Positions 14,893-27,224 are shown, counted from the stretch's first letter. The stretch: 32,735 bases of DNA from Peptococcaceae bacterium (GCA_012518875.1 JAAYRI010000017.1:1-32735), one strand, 5' to 3'. Numbers and translations are program-made. Notes: generated from the letters alone by a model not told the origin.

Positions 14893-15675
14893 TTAGTATT
14901 CCGCAAAAATAACCGGTGAGGCCACATAGACGTAAGTTACTTGTTCGGCCCGGTTGCTACGCAAGGCTACATTGAGGTTAACCCTTTTTCCCGTGTATCT
15001 AATGTCATTTACCAGACGGGGGCTAAAGCCGGTCAGACTGACCAAATTGTCCTTAACTGTTTTTTCTTCTACCTTGGCCCCAGCTATTGACATCATTTTT
15101 TCCGCGGCTGTCAACAGTTCTTCAGCATTGAGCGCTTTTTCGATCACGCCGGCACAGGTCAGGCTTACATGTCCGGTACCTATACCACAAAACACCTCGT
15201 TGATTCTATTTCTGTGGTACCCTGATTTCCTACTCTCAACCCCTTGCAGGTTGATCATGGCGTGGGTTACCATTTTGTCCGGTTCTATTTGCATACTCTG
15301 CCCCTGTATTGATAACGCCTGGCCCCCGGCTAAAAACCCTTCTATTTTAGCTCCCCGGGCATACTGGTTTGTCCAGTTTTCCACCTCCCGGTTGGCCCTG
15401 CTCATGCCCAGTTGTTCAGCAATAGCAAGGGCCAGTTTTTCCGGGTTATTCATCTCGGGCATCTCTCCCTCCAGCCTGACCCAGCCGGTAATACTGGCCG
15501 ACTGATAAATTCCGCCCGTTGACTTGATTAGATTCCCCAGCAAGGCTTCTTCCCGGTAGGAACTAATCATATCCCGCCAATCAGGTGAAAAGGCACAAAA
15601 GGAAAAAAACAGGGCGATCAATATGCCTAAAGAAACGAGCAAGGGCATTTTCTTTTTTGACAGATAACTATTCAT
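14893..15675 (-). CDS. ywmB: YwmB-family exported protein
   Basis: A protein of about 260 residues with an N-terminal membrane anchor or signal (MPLLVSLGILIALFFSFCAF) and a YwmB/TATA-box-binding-like domain filling the rest. The family has no firm function; its genes sit between the atp operon and spoIID in many spore formers, as here. I prefer the ATG at 15675 (MNSYLSKKK), although its ribosome site is weak; a TTG at 15702 would add nine residues. It follows the atp terminator. A sporulation or cell-wall role is suggested only by its neighbours. Confidence 0.75.
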   Translation of the reverse strand: MNSYLSKKKMPLLVSLGILIALFFSFCAFSPDWRDMISSYREEALLGNLIKSTGGIYQSASITGWVRLEGEMPEMNNPEKLALAIAEQLGMSRANREVENWTNQYARGAKIEGFLAGGQALSIQGQSMQIEPDKMVTHAMINLQGVESRKSGYHRNRINEVFCGIGTGHVSLTCAGVIEKALNAEELLTAAEKMMSIAGAKVEEKTVKDNLVSLTGFSPRLVNDIRYTGKRVNLNVALRSNRAEQVTYVYVASPVIFAEY

Positions 15676-15747
15676 GTCTCTATTATTTCCAGTTGCTGTC
15701 AAACCAATACCAGATGGAACCTTAGCCTGATCACCCTTCCCCGGAAA

Positions 15748-15777
15748 AAGAAAAAACCGGAGCTGTTTGTCCGGTTT
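15748..15777 (-). terminator. Intrinsic terminator of the atp operon
   Basis: Reading leftward, AAACCGGA and TCCGGTTT form a perfect 8-bp stem around an 8-base loop, followed by TTTCTTTTT. It lies 31 bases after the atpC stop. Confidence 0.88.
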
Positions 15778-15808
15778 AATTCAAAGCAAAAATCCTTGCC
15801 TATACATT

Positions 15809-16225
15809 CTATTTTTCACTGGCTGCTTTTATGCGTGTTATAGCCCTTTGCAAGGCCAGTTCAGCGCGCGCCAGGTCCAGGTCGGGGGACCCCGCAGCTA
15901 TCCGATCCTCGGCCCGCTGTTTGGCAGCCTCGGCGCGAGCCACATCGATTTCCTCTGTCCTCTCAGCAGCAGTGGCCAGAACGGTCACCTTGCTGTTTCG
16001 CACATTGAGGAAACCACCGCTCACAAAAACCTTAAACTTTTTGCCATCTTGCTCTATCCGCATGATGCCGATGTTAAGGGACGTGATTAGCGCGGCATGG
16101 TTTGGGAGTATCCCCAGTTCCCCTTCGGCGCCGGGCGCTACTAAAAAATCTACTTCCTCGCTAAAAACCTTGCCTTGAGGAGTAACGATTTCCAGTCGCT
16201 GTTTATTTTCCGACATAGTGCGCAC
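15809..16225 (-). CDS. atpC: ATP synthase F1 subunit epsilon
   Basis: The 138-residue central-stalk subunit couples gamma rotation to the catalytic head and can inhibit ATP hydrolysis. It shows the N-terminal beta-sandwich with the family motif GELGILPNHAALITSL (about 32-48) and a C-terminal helical hairpin (AKQRAEDRIAAGSPDLDLAR). The length is normal. It is the last gene of the operon, 9 bases after atpD, and is followed by a strong terminator. Confidence 0.97.
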   Translation of the reverse strand: MRTMSENKQRLEIVTPQGKVFSEEVDFLVAPGAEGELGILPNHAALITSLNIGIMRIEQDGKKFKVFVSGGFLNVRNSKVTVLATAAERTEEIDVARAEAAKQRAEDRIAAGSPDLDLARAELALQRAITRIKAASEK

Positions 16226-16234
16226 TCCCCCCTA

Positions 16235-17659
<1,425 letters not shown>

Positions 17660-17754
17660 TTACCTCCTTCGCTTCAACCTTGGTTGAAAAACGATTACAC
17701 AGGATCCAAAAAAACTATTTCACAGGATTTACAGGACGTTAGATATTATGCTGC

Positions 17755-17808
17755 CCTATACTGCCTCTTCAATAGGCAGCGTATAGGCCCTATCAATCCT
17801 GTGATAGG
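17755..17808 (-). repeat. Tandem hairpins in the atpG-atpD gap
   Basis: Two adjacent inverted repeats occur. The first has arms 17755-17766 and 17774-17787 (CCTATA-CTGCCT with AGGCAG, a 2-base bulge, TATAGG). The second has arms 17789-17795 and 17802-17808 (CCTATCA / TGATAGG, perfect). Neither is followed by a T run, so an mRNA processing or stability role is more likely than termination. Confidence 0.65.
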
Positions 17809-17813
17809 TACGT

Positions 17814-18680
17814 TTATTCCAGAGCTGCTGCGCCACCAACTATTTCTGATATTTCCTTGGTAATCTGGGCCTGGCGCGCCCTGTTCATGGTTAAGGTTAA
17901 ACTATCTATCATTTCTGAGGCGTTTTGTGTCGCATTCTCCATAGCTGTCATCTGGGCACTGTAGAATCCTGCCTTGGTTTCCAGTAGCCCCTGGTAGATA
18001 GCATTCTCAATATATTTCGGTAGCAGCTCAGCCAGAACTGCCTCCGCCGAGGGCTCGAAGATATAAGGCATTCTTTGGATCTCTTTCCCGGCACCGCCTT
18101 CCTCAGTAGGTGGTTCGGCCGGCAAAATTTTAGTCTTGATTGGTTTTTGTACCAACACATTTACAAACTGGCTGTAAATGAGATATACCTCATCATATTC
18201 TTCCGCCGAATACTTGTCTATTACGTAAGAAGCAATATCCCTTGCTGTAGCATATTGGGCATCATCACCAATCCCAATATACTCCTTGGCTATTTCAAAA
18301 CCACGGCGGCGGAAAAAATCCCGGCCCTTGCGGCCAACAGCGAGCAGTGTAAATTCTGTCTTAACCCCTTGTACCTCCTGGGTAGTCCGTCGGATAATGT
18401 TACTGTTAAAACCGCCGCACAATCCCCGGTCAGCCGTTAAAACCACAAAAGCTGTCTTTTTCGGCTCCCGCACCTCCAGCAGTGGATGCCTGACACCGCC
18501 ACTGGCCACAGCTACCCCCCCCAACACATTCTTGATCCTCTTTGAATAGGGACGGGCGAGGGTAACTGACTCCTGCGCTCTACGCATTTTAGCTGCTGAA
18601 ACTGCTTTCATGGCCTTGGTGATTTGCTGCATGTTTTGGGTAGCTCTAATACGGCGCCGGAGATCTCGCAAACTTGCCAT
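17814..18680 (-). CDS. atpG: ATP synthase F1 subunit gamma
   Basis: The 288-residue rotor shaft of F1. The N-terminal [20 protein letters not shown] and the C-terminal long helix ([20 protein letters not shown] followed by [20 protein letters not shown]) are the conserved coiled-coil ends that turn inside the alpha3beta3 head; the [10 protein letters not shown] segment (about 87-96) is also typical. The length is normal. The ATG has AAGGTGGTGA upstream. It lies between atpA (97-base gap) and atpD. Confidence 0.97.
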   Translation of the reverse strand: MASLRDLRRRIRATQNMQQITKAMKAVSAAKMRRAQESVTLARPYSKRIKNVLGGVAVASGGVRHPLLEVREPKKTAFVVLTADRGLCGGFNSNIIRRTTQEVQGVKTEFTLLAVGRKGRDFFRRRGFEIAKEYIGIGDDAQYATARDIASYVIDKYSAEEYDEVYLIYSQFVNVLVQKPIKTKILPAEPPTEEGGAGKEIQRMPYIFEPSAEAVLAELLPKYIENAIYQGLLETKAGFYSAQMTAMENATQNASEMIDSLTLTMNRARQAQITKEISEIVGGAAALE

Positions 18681-18777
18681 ATAATATTTTCACCACCTTA
18701 AAAGTGGAGTCATTTTAAGAGCATTCCTACTAGATTTCCATGACTCCAAAGGACCGAAAAATGCAAGTAACCAGTCC

Positions 18778-20295
<1,518 letters not shown>

Positions 20296-20318
20296 CTACT
20301 GGTTTCACCCCTATCTAG

Positions 20319-20879
20319 TTAACTTATTGCCTTAAGGCTTTCTTTCATAGAAGCCAATCTGGTTTTGACGCTGCCGTCAATAATTTTATCCCCCATACGC
20401 ACCACTACCCCGCCAATTAGGGACGGGTCCACAGCAAAAGAGATTTGCACCTTTTGTCCGGCCAGTGTGCCCAGGATCTTCCTCAGCCCGTCTTTTTCCT
20501 TGTCATTTAGTTCCACAGCTGATACAACCTGCGTCTCCACTATGTTCCGGCCGGCGTTAGCCAGGGCGATGTATTCATCAACAATATCTGGGAAATACAT
20601 TTCCCGCCGGCGGTCTACCAATAAGGCAAGAAAGTTACCTGTTACATTAGAGATCCTTCCTTTAAACAACTTGTCTAGCGTTTCTTTTTTTGCAGTAGAG
20701 GTAATCTGTGGGTGATAAAGGAGATTTTGCAGGTTATCATTTTCTTCAATAACCTGCCTCACTGCCTTCAGTTCTTCCTCAACCTTATCCACCTTACTCT
20801 TCTGCTTTGGTAGAACCTTTTCTTCCGAGGCAAGTTCGTATAGCGCTGATGCATAACGTCCCGCTACAGGCCCTCTCAT
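20319..20879 (-). CDS. atpH: ATP synthase F1 subunit delta
   Basis: The 186-residue peripheral-stalk subunit joins F1 alpha to the b subunits. It shows the N-terminal six-helix domain ([16 protein letters not shown]) and the C-terminal domain with the family motif [20 protein letters not shown]. Its ATG overlaps the atpF stop (ATGA), so translation is coupled. The length is normal. Confidence 0.96.
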   Translation of the reverse strand: MRGPVAGRYASALYELASEEKVLPKQKSKVDKVEEELKAVRQVIEENDNLQNLLYHPQITSTAKKETLDKLFKGRISNVTGNFLALLVDRRREMYFPDIVDEYIALANAGRNIVETQVVSAVELNDKEKDGLRKILGTLAGQKVQISFAVDPSLIGGVVVRMGDKIIDGSVKTRLASMKESLKAIS

Positions 20880-21364
20880 TGTAGTTCCCCTGCCTCCTTA
20901 ATAAAGTCCTTAATCATACTACGTTGTATGCCTTCTGTCATTGACTTATTGATAATCTTGCCAGCAACCAGAACGGAGAGAGTAGCCACCTGTTCACGTA
21001 GTTCCGTGACTGCCCTTTGTTTCTCCCGTTCTATCTCGGCAAGAGCCTGTTCTTTCAACCGTTCGGCTTCATTCTTTGCGTTACTTACAATTTCCGCAGC
21101 CTGGTCCTCACCAGCCTTGGTAGCTTTTTGGATAATTTCCTGGGTTTGCTCGCGGGCGTTCCGCATTTCAGCCTCATATCCAGCCTTGAGCTGTTCCGCT
21201 TCCTGCCTTTCCTGTTCAGCGGCGGCAATATTACTGGCCACACCTTCAGAACGGGCCTCCAGGAGTCTTACCAAAGGCTTATAGACCACAAGCCTCAAGA
21301 ATATTAATAAAATAATGAAGTCAACAATCTGCGCCAGCAGCGTTGCATTAAACTCTAACCCCAC
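20876..21364 (-). CDS. atpF: ATP synthase Fo subunit b
   Basis: The 162-residue peripheral stalk has one N-terminal membrane helix ([20 protein letters not shown]) followed by a long charged coiled coil (about 35-150, rich in Glu, Ala, Arg and Lys) that ends at delta. I chose GTG at 21364, which lies about ten bases after a GGAGG site and gives the usual [10 protein letters not shown] beginning. An earlier GTG at 21385 lies upstream of that site and has no ribosome site of its own. A 247-base gap with a strong hairpin separates it from atpE. Confidence 0.95.
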   Translation of the reverse strand: MGLEFNATLLAQIVDFIILLIFLRLVVYKPLVRLLEARSEGVASNIAAAEQERQEAEQLKAGYEAEMRNAREQTQEIIQKATKAGEDQAAEIVSNAKNEAERLKEQALAEIEREKQRAVTELREQVATLSVLVAGKIINKSMTEGIQRSMIKDFIKEAGELQ

Positions 21365-21445
21365 TAAGGTTTTCCCTCCTTCCACTTCTTGTGGACAAAA
21401 GGAGGCTTAGCGCCACAAAACGGTTGTAATCTAGTAGTTGGATTA

Positions 21446-21476
21446 AGGGAATTCGGGTTCCCCTACCGAATTCCCT
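21446..21476 (-). repeat. Strong hairpin between atpE and atpF
   Basis: Perfect 11-bp inverted repeat AGGGAATTCGG / CCGAATTCCCT with a 9-base loop, in the 247-base gap after the c-subunit gene. No T run follows. It could protect the 3' end of an atpE-rich transcript and help the c subunit reach its higher copy number; this function is inference. Confidence 0.7.
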
Positions 21477-21539
21477 CAGTATCATTTATTGTGCCACCAG
21501 GATGTTTACACATTAACCATAAGAATTGCATAAAAAAAT

Positions 21540-21545
21540 ATTATA
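21540..21545 (-). promoter_or_regulatory. Weak candidate internal promoter before atpF
   Basis: Reading leftward, an extended -10 box TGATATAAT (TATAAT at 21540-21545) lies in the atpE-atpF gap, with only a poor -35 (GTGTAA) 17 bases before it. It might give extra transcription of the distal atp genes. Confidence 0.25.
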
Positions 21546-21611
21546 TCAACCCACTACCCTGTTTACACCCGTTGCGCTACGCCTTTTTTGCCATAACGGA
21601 CAATAGTGTTC

Positions 21612-21842
<231 letters not shown>

Positions 21843-21920
21843 TCATTTCCCCTCCTTTCAATAAAAAATTTAAATTGCAATACCCCCATGACAAATTTGT
21901 TATTCAACCCCACATCTTAA

Positions 21921-22664
21921 TTAGTGGTCAGCAACAGCTTGCCCCACATAGGCTATGCTGAGCATGGTGAAGATGAAGGCCTGAATACAACCAACGAAGA
22001 TACTGAACGCCAGCCAGGTAACTGAAGCAAGAAACCCGCCGAAAACGTGTGCCCAGCCGCCTATTAGTCCTAGTAGGACAGCTATCAACACTTCACCGCC
22101 GTAAATGTTACCGTACAGACGGAAAGTGAGTGTGATTGGCTTGGCAAAATCCTCAAGAATATTTATTGGTAGGAAAAAAACAAAAGGCTTGACATAGTGC
22201 TTAAAGTAGCCCAGACCTTTGTATCTGATCCCAAAGATATAGATCATGGCAAAGGTACAAAGGGCCAGACCCAGGGTTGTGTTGTAGTCGGCCGTCGGTG
22301 AACTCAAGGTGGGGACAAGGCCAATTAGGTTAGCAAACAGAATAAATATAAAATAAGTGACAACCACACTTAGCAAAGCAGCGCCTTTTCTGGGATCCAT
22401 GTTTTCGTTTACCAGGCCACGGATAAACTCCCAAACAATCTCTAGAATGTTTTGCGCCCCTTTGGGCCTGGTCATGCTCATTTTGCGTGTTGCCGCAACA
22501 CAAAAGATTATCACCAGCAACATTGTAATCCAGGTCATGATTAGTGTTGTTGGGTTAAAGGTCAAATGAACATTTCCCACATACATCTCCCAGGTACCGT
22601 TGGCCGGCCAGTTCCAAAAATTCAGTAGTTCTTCTACCTCATGTAAATCCTTCATATACTCCAT
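21921..22664 (-). CDS. atpB: ATP synthase Fo subunit a
   Basis: The 247-residue membrane stator subunit contains the two ion half-channels. The essential Arg lies in ITLTFRLYGNIYGGEVL in the penultimate membrane region, and the last helices (FSIFVGCIQAFIFTMLSIAY) are typical. Five to six membrane segments are visible. The start is ATG 22664, which has AAGGGGG 5 bases upstream; a GTG two codons earlier overlaps that site. Confidence 0.96.
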   Translation of the reverse strand: MEYMKDLHEVEELLNFWNWPANGTWEMYVGNVHLTFNPTTLIMTWITMLLVIIFCVAATRKMSMTRPKGAQNILEIVWEFIRGLVNENMDPRKGAALLSVVVTYFIFILFANLIGLVPTLSSPTADYNTTLGLALCTFAMIYIFGIRYKGLGYFKHYVKPFVFFLPINILEDFAKPITLTFRLYGNIYGGEVLIAVLLGLIGGWAHVFGGFLASVTWLAFSIFVGCIQAFIFTMLSIAYVGQAVADH

Positions 22665-22690
22665 TCTCACCCCCTTCTTTTAAAAATTGT

Positions 22691-23101
22691 TTACTTCATA
22701 GAGTTGACCTCCTTGGGTTTCCTGTTATAGAGAACTTTAATCATATACAAAGTAACCAGGGTAAAAATTAATGGAACAACAAAAAGCCCCGCTCCAGCGG
22801 CATAAAGGCTGATCCACTGGGTCCGGGCAACATAAAAAAGCACAGCAAACATAATAGTTAGACGCAAAGCTATACCGACTTTAACATGGGCATTTGCTTT
22901 AGAAACGACCATGTCTGCTATCGAGCGCAACCTCCGGCCGAGAAAATAAGCATTCCACATACTTACTGCTGTTCCTACCAAAAGACCCCAAACCAGGGGG
23001 TCATTAGGGCGCCACACCAAAATAAGGCATAACAACACCAAAATAATGGCAGCTATTTTTAATGTCACAGCCAGTTGACCAGCAAAATCCCAGTCACGCA
23101 T
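22691..23101 (-). CDS. atpI: ATP synthase protein I (AtpI)
   Basis: A 136-residue membrane protein with four hydrophobic helices (about 10-30, 32-53, 72-93, 98-125) and a short basic tail. Small proteins of this kind at the head of atp operons belong to the AtpI family, which helps assemble the c ring and may handle magnesium. It lies 5 bases after atpZ and 26 before atpB. The assignment rests on size, topology and position; the family is poorly conserved. Confidence 0.8.
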   Translation of the reverse strand: MRDWDFAGQLAVTLKIAAIILVLLCLILVWRPNDPLVWGLLVGTAVSMWNAYFLGRRLRSIADMVVSKANAHVKVGIALRLTIMFAVLFYVARTQWISLYAAGAGLFVVPLIFTLVTLYMIKVLYNRKPKEVNSMK

Positions 23102-23106
23102 TTGTC

Positions 23107-23367
23107 CTACTCCCTCTCAAAAAAACCCATCAGTGTTTTATAAACACCCACGACCCCCACAGCCAGTCCCACTAGAACACCTGTTAGCAGAAGCCATGGC
23201 CCGGTGGCAAATACGCCATCCAGGTATTTACCCCCGTAATAGCCCGCCACCACGCTAACAGCCAATTCCACGCCAATTGTGGTGGTCACGGCAAGCGCCT
23301 GCAATGCACCATTCGGGGTTTTATTTTTCTTTTCTTTATCTTTATTGTTTGTTCCAGGCATCCCCAT
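23107..23367 (-). CDS. atpZ: AtpZ/AtpI-family small membrane protein
   Basis: The 86-residue protein has a lysine-rich N-terminus (residues 8-17), then two membrane helices (about 26-46 and 55-77) with the family pattern GYYGGKYLDGVFATGPWLLL. It is the first gene of the atp operon. AtpZ is thought to act with AtpI, possibly as a magnesium/calcium channel; the role here is from family knowledge. The start is ATG 23367 after AGGGATC. Confidence 0.85.
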   Translation of the reverse strand: MGMPGTNNKDKEKKNKTPNGALQALAVTTTIGVELAVSVVAGYYGGKYLDGVFATGPWLLLTGVLVGLAVGVVGVYKTLMGFFERE

Positions 23368-23440
23368 TGATCCCTATTTAACTGTTTACAACCCTGTTGA
23401 TCTATATGTAGATTACCCCTTAATTGCATATTATTTAGAT

Positions 23441-23469
23441 AGCTTCTACAAAAATATTATAATTCCTCC
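23441..23469 (-). promoter_or_regulatory. Candidate SigH-type promoter of the atp operon
   Basis: Reading leftward, -35 GGAGGAATT (23461-23469) is a full SigH match, and -10 GTAGAAGCT (23441-23449) differs at one core base (GAAG for GAAT), with an 11-base spacer. No convincing SigA -35/-10 pair is seen in this 146-base gap, and no terminator follows wecB, so read-through from upstream is also possible. Confidence 0.4.
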
Positions 23470-23513
23470 ACCGGTCGGATAAATTTTATCTTTATTATAA
23501 AAATTTTAGCATC

Positions 23514-24674
23514 TTAGCCCTTAATCCTGGGATTAAATGTGGCCGGCTTGCTACCTGACAGCCCGGCCCAGTATTTAATGGCATGGACTATCCGTCGGGA
23601 AGCAAACCCGTCACCATAAGGATTGATGGCATTGGCCATCCCCAGGTAGAAATCATTATCGTCCAAAAGCCGTTTTATTTCAGTGGACACTGCTTCTCTA
23701 TCGGTCCCAATTAAGCGCACTGTCCCGGCTTTTACCGCCTCAGGCCGTTCGGTAGTGTTGCGCAATACCAAAACCGGCTTACCCAGAGACGGTGCCTCCT
23801 CTTGTATACCGCCGGAGTCGCTGAGCACCAGGTAGACCTTGTCGATCAAATTGACAAAAGGCTGGTAATCCATGGGTTCAATGAGATGTACCCGGGTTAG
23901 GCTACCCAGCTCCTCCTCTACCACATCCCGCACAGCAGGGTTTTTATGCACGGGAAAGATAACCTCTATGTCCGGATAGCAATCCACTACACTGCGCAGG
24001 GCACCGTATATTTCCCGCATCGGGGCGCCAAGGTTTTCCCGCCGGTGGGTTGTAACCAGCAACACCCGGCGCCGGCTATAGTCAATCCCGTCTAGCACCT
24101 CATCATTAAAATGGTAACCCGGCTGCACTGTAGCCAGTAAGGCATCGATTACTGTGTTACCGGTGACAAAGATTTTATCTGCCGGAACACCTTCATTGAT
24201 CAGATTTTTTTTAGCTGTTTGGGTCGGGGCAAAGTGGATGTCGGCCAGTACCCCCGTAAGGCACCTGTTCACCTCTTCTGGAAAAGGTGAATGTTTGTTG
24301 TGGGTTCTCAGTCCTGCCTCTACATGACCCACGGGGATCTGCAAGTAGTATGCCGCCAGGGCAGCCACAAACGTGGTGGTGGTGTCACCATGCACCAAAA
24401 CCAGGTCCGGTTTTTCCGCCAACATGACATGCTGTAAACCAGATAGGGCCCGGGCAGTAATGTCAAAAAGGTTTTGTCCCTGCCGCATGATATTCAGGTC
24501 ATGAGCAGCCTTAATTTCGAACAGAGACAGCACCTGATCAAGCATTTCCCTATGCTGGGCCGTCACCGCTACCCGGCAGTGAATAACCTCCGGGTATTTT
24601 TCCAGCTCTTTGACCAGGGGTGCCATTTTGATGGCTTCAGGCCTGGTCCCAAAGACTACCAATATTTTTAGCAA
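23514..24674 (-). CDS. wecB: UDP-N-acetylglucosamine 2-epimerase (non-hydrolysing)
   Basis: The 386-residue enzyme interconverts UDP-GlcNAc and UDP-ManNAc, the latter a precursor for teichoic-acid linkage units and other wall polymers. Family motifs are visible: the N-terminal VVFGTRPEAIKMAPLVKEL, LVLVHGDTTTTFVAALAAYY, GHVEAGLRTHNKHSPFPEE, and SDSGGIQEEAPSLGKPVLVL near the C-terminus with the catalytic acids. The length is normal. In B. subtilis the same gene (mnaA) also lies directly upstream of atpI. Secondary polymer made from ManNAc could anchor SLH proteins such as the subtilase in this window, but that link is only an inference. Confidence 0.95.
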   Translation of the reverse strand: MLKILVVFGTRPEAIKMAPLVKELEKYPEVIHCRVAVTAQHREMLDQVLSLFEIKAAHDLNIMRQGQNLFDITARALSGLQHVMLAEKPDLVLVHGDTTTTFVAALAAYYLQIPVGHVEAGLRTHNKHSPFPEEVNRCLTGVLADIHFAPTQTAKKNLINEGVPADKIFVTGNTVIDALLATVQPGYHFNDEVLDGIDYSRRRVLLVTTHRRENLGAPMREIYGALRSVVDCYPDIEVIFPVHKNPAVRDVVEEELGSLTRVHLIEPMDYQPFVNLIDKVYLVLSDSGGIQEEAPSLGKPVLVLRNTTERPEAVKAGTVRLIGTDREAVSTEIKRLLDDNDFYLGMANAINPYGDGFASRRIVHAIKYWAGLSGSKPATFNPRIKG

Positions 24675-24740
24675 AAGGACCTCTCCTCACACCAACAGTT
24701 CAATTTATATTACCTGTAAAAGCAGGATATTCCTAAAATG

Positions 24741-25253
24741 TTATGGCCGGTAATGAACTAGTTCAACACCGGCCTCCGCAAAAAGCGCCAGGGCCAAGGG
24801 GTCTGGATATTCCCCCTGAAATATGACCTTCTTTATCCCGGCATTGATTAGCATTTTGGCACAGAGACTGCAGGGCTGGTGGGTTACATAACAAATTGCC
24901 CCCCTGATGGCCGTACCGTGCATAGCAGCCTGGATAATGGCGTTTTGTTCGGCATGCAGGCCCCGGCAAAGTTCATGGCGCTGGCCGGAGGGGATTCCTT
25001 GTTCATCCCTCAGGCACCCCGTCTCGAAACAATGTTTTAAACCTGCCGGCGCCCCGTTGTAGCCACTGCACAAAATTCTTTTATCCTTTACCACAATAGA
25101 TCCCACCTGCCTGCGCAGGCAGGTAGAGCGTGTGGCCACAACATTGGCTATATTCATAAAATATCCGTCCCAGCCGGGCCGAGATGACGGTTCCCCGGTT
25201 GGCTCGCCAGGTTGTTCTTGTATTTTCCCAGATACCTTAAATTCGTTTCTCAT
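24741..25253 (-). CDS. comEB: dCMP deaminase (ComEB-like)
   Basis: A zinc-dependent cytidine/deoxycytidylate deaminase of about 170 residues that converts dCMP to dUMP for thymidylate synthesis. Zinc ligands and the catalytic Glu are seen in [10 protein letters not shown] (His-Ala-Glu) and PCSLCAKM (Cys-x2-Cys). The N-terminal [12 protein letters not shown] is the usual nucleotide-binding stretch. The first 30 residues (about MRNEF to SSRPG) are an extension beyond the typical start near WDGYFMNIA. The start is uncertain: ATG 25253 follows GGCGGGG at a normal distance, while a TTG at 25268 has a poor site. The gene lies between glyA and wecB, near where B. subtilis has upp. Confidence 0.9.
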   Translation of the reverse strand: MRNEFKVSGKIQEQPGEPTGEPSSRPGWDGYFMNIANVVATRSTCLRRQVGSIVVKDKRILCSGYNGAPAGLKHCFETGCLRDEQGIPSGQRHELCRGLHAEQNAIIQAAMHGTAIRGAICYVTHQPCSLCAKMLINAGIKKVIFQGEYPDPLALALFAEAGVELVHYRP

Positions 25254-25335
25254 ATCCATCCCCGCCAATCTTCATATAAAAAGACACAGCAAGGTTAATT
25301 TCCTTTCCCTAAACAATCCGGTCGGGTTCGTAAAA

Positions 25336-26583
25336 TCAATACAGTGGGTACTGCTCACAAATGGCAGCTACTTTATCCCGCGCCCCGGCCAACCTGGCTT
25401 GGTTATTACGGTTGGTAATGGCATAATCCATTATTTCCGCAATCTGTGCCATATCCGCCTCAACCAGACCACGAGATGTCACGGCCGGGGTACCGATACG
25501 GATACCGCTGGCAACATTGGGCGGCTGGGGATCATAGGGTATGGCGTTTTTATTTATGGTCACACCCACAACATCAAACAACTCCTGGGCTTCGCTGCCT
25601 GTTATGTTTTTGCTCCGCAAGTCCACCAGGATCAAATGGTTGTCCGTACCGCCTGAAATCAGTTCAAAACCCCGCTCTTTTAGGGCTGCGGCCAGTGCCC
25701 GGGCGTTGTTTACAATCTGCTGTTGATATTGTTTAAAACCAGGCTCCAGCGCTTCTTTCAGGGCCACTGCCTTTGCCGCTATAACATGCATCAATGGGCC
25801 CCCTTGAATACCGGGGAAAACGGCCCTGTTGAGCTTCACTCCATATTTGTCGCCATATTTACTTAATACCAGACCACCCCGTGGCCCCCGCAGTGTTTTA
25901 TGGGTAGTGGTGGTAACAACATCTGCATAAGGCACCGGACTCATATGCAACCCGGCAGCGACCATCCCGGCAATGTGGGCCATATCCACTATCAAATATG
26001 CCCCCACCTCTTCTGCTACTTCCTTCATCTTATAAAAATCTATCTCACGTGGGTAGGCACTGGCCCCCCCGATAATCAGCTTCGGTTTACTTTCCATGGC
26101 TGCTGCAAACAATTGTTCGTAGTCAATCCGGCCGGTTTCCTTATCCACACCATAGAAAGCGGTTTTGAAATATTTTCCGGAAATATTAATAGGGCTGCCG
26201 TGAGTGAGGTGCCCACCATGGGCTAGATCCATGCCGAGAATCTTGTCACCCGGCTTTAGCAGGGCAAAATAAACAGCAGTGTTGGCCTGGGCGCCCGAGT
26301 GTGGCTGCACGTTGGCGTAATCAGCACCAAACAACTCCTTGGCCCTTGATATGGCCAGGCTTTCCACTATATCTACAAACTCACAGCCGCCATAATAGCG
26401 ACGACCCGGGTATCCCTCTGCATATTTATTGGTCAAAACTGAACCCTGGGCCTCCAGTACTGCTTTACTGGCTACATTTTCTGAGGCAATTAGCTCCAGG
26501 GTTTGCTGCTGACGCCTGGTTTCCAGACTGATGGCATGGCTCACTTCCGGGTCAACTTCTGCAAGAAACCGCATTAACTTCAT
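25336..26583 (-). CDS. glyA: Serine hydroxymethyltransferase
   Basis: The 415-residue PLP enzyme converts serine and tetrahydrofolate to glycine and methylene-THF. The PLP-lysine motif [16 protein letters not shown] is intact, as are the N-terminal [17 protein letters not shown] and [14 protein letters not shown] substrate motifs. The length is normal. The ATG is preceded by GGGGGAGG. It follows rpiB after 30 bases, the conserved Bacillus order. Its one-carbon product is the cofactor for thymidylate synthase, so the neighbouring dCMP deaminase is functionally related. Confidence 0.97.
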   Translation of the reverse strand: MKLMRFLAEVDPEVSHAISLETRRQQQTLELIASENVASKAVLEAQGSVLTNKYAEGYPGRRYYGGCEFVDIVESLAISRAKELFGADYANVQPHSGAQANTAVYFALLKPGDKILGMDLAHGGHLTHGSPINISGKYFKTAFYGVDKETGRIDYEQLFAAAMESKPKLIIGGASAYPREIDFYKMKEVAEEVGAYLIVDMAHIAGMVAAGLHMSPVPYADVVTTTTHKTLRGPRGGLVLSKYGDKYGVKLNRAVFPGIQGGPLMHVIAAKAVALKEALEPGFKQYQQQIVNNARALAAALKERGFELISGGTDNHLILVDLRSKNITGSEAQELFDVVGVTINKNAIPYDPQPPNVASGIRIGTPAVTSRGLVEADMAQIAEIMDYAITNRNNQARLAGARDKVAAICEQYPLY

Positions 26584-26613
26584 AAAACATCCTCCCCCGA
26601 CCGGTAGTAATTG

Positions 26614-27072
26614 TTACCGGCTACAACGATTATATTTTTGCTCAACGAAACTGATCTTATCTACCCGGCGGCCATGGCGGCCCCCCTTAAATTCCGCTTC
26701 CAGCCAGACCTTAACAATTTCCCTGGCCAGGCCAACCCCGATAACGCGTTGGCCCATAGTGAGGACGTTAGCGTTATTATGTTCCCGCGCTGCCCGGGCT
26801 GAAAATGTGTCGTGGCATAGAGCAGCCCTAATACCGGGCACCTTGTTTGCAGTTATGGCTACACCGATACCGGTGCCGCAGCAAATTACACCTCGCTCAT
26901 AACCACCGCTTTGCACGGCCTCCGCCACCTGCAGGGCATAATCCGGATAGTCCACAGAATCCTCAGAAAATGTACCAAAGTCTGTATAGTCTATCCCCCA
27001 TTCCCTGAGAAAACCGGCAACCTGTTCCTTTAATTTTAAACCACCGTGATCGCCAGCCAAAGCAACCTTCAT
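26614..27072 (-). CDS. rpiB: Ribose-5-phosphate isomerase B
   Basis: The 152-residue RpiB/LacAB-type enzyme interconverts ribose 5-phosphate and ribulose 5-phosphate. The N-terminal ALAGDHGGLKLKEQ, the catalytic-Cys segment GVICCGTGIGVAI (Cys64/65) and HDTFSARAAREHNNANVL are clear. The start is ATG 27072 (MKVALAGDHG), with AAGG about 12 bases upstream; an earlier in-frame start at 27114 adds unconserved residues. It corresponds to ywlF of B. subtilis; ywlG, which follows there, is absent. Confidence 0.95.
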   Translation of the reverse strand: MKVALAGDHGGLKLKEQVAGFLREWGIDYTDFGTFSEDSVDYPDYALQVAEAVQSGGYERGVICCGTGIGVAITANKVPGIRAALCHDTFSARAAREHNNANVLTMGQRVIGVGLAREIVKVWLEAEFKGGRHGRRVDKISFVEQKYNRCSR

Positions 27073-27224
27073 GTTTGGTCTCGACCTTCTTTCCACCTGG
27101 TGTGTTTGTAGCATGTACTAACAGGATTCTACAAGAAATATGGTTTTCCCTCTAAGTCCGTGGGCATTAATCTTCCGTTTCTAGCCCCTAAAATGTTGTC
27201 TGCCATAGCGCCTTGACCACAGCC

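Noticed and set aside
24700-24735. Small inverted repeats (CCTG/CAGG, AGGAATATCCT) before wecB as a terminator or promoter
   Set aside because: The stems are only 4-5 bp without a T run, and no GAAT box follows the AGGAATA in the SigH position.
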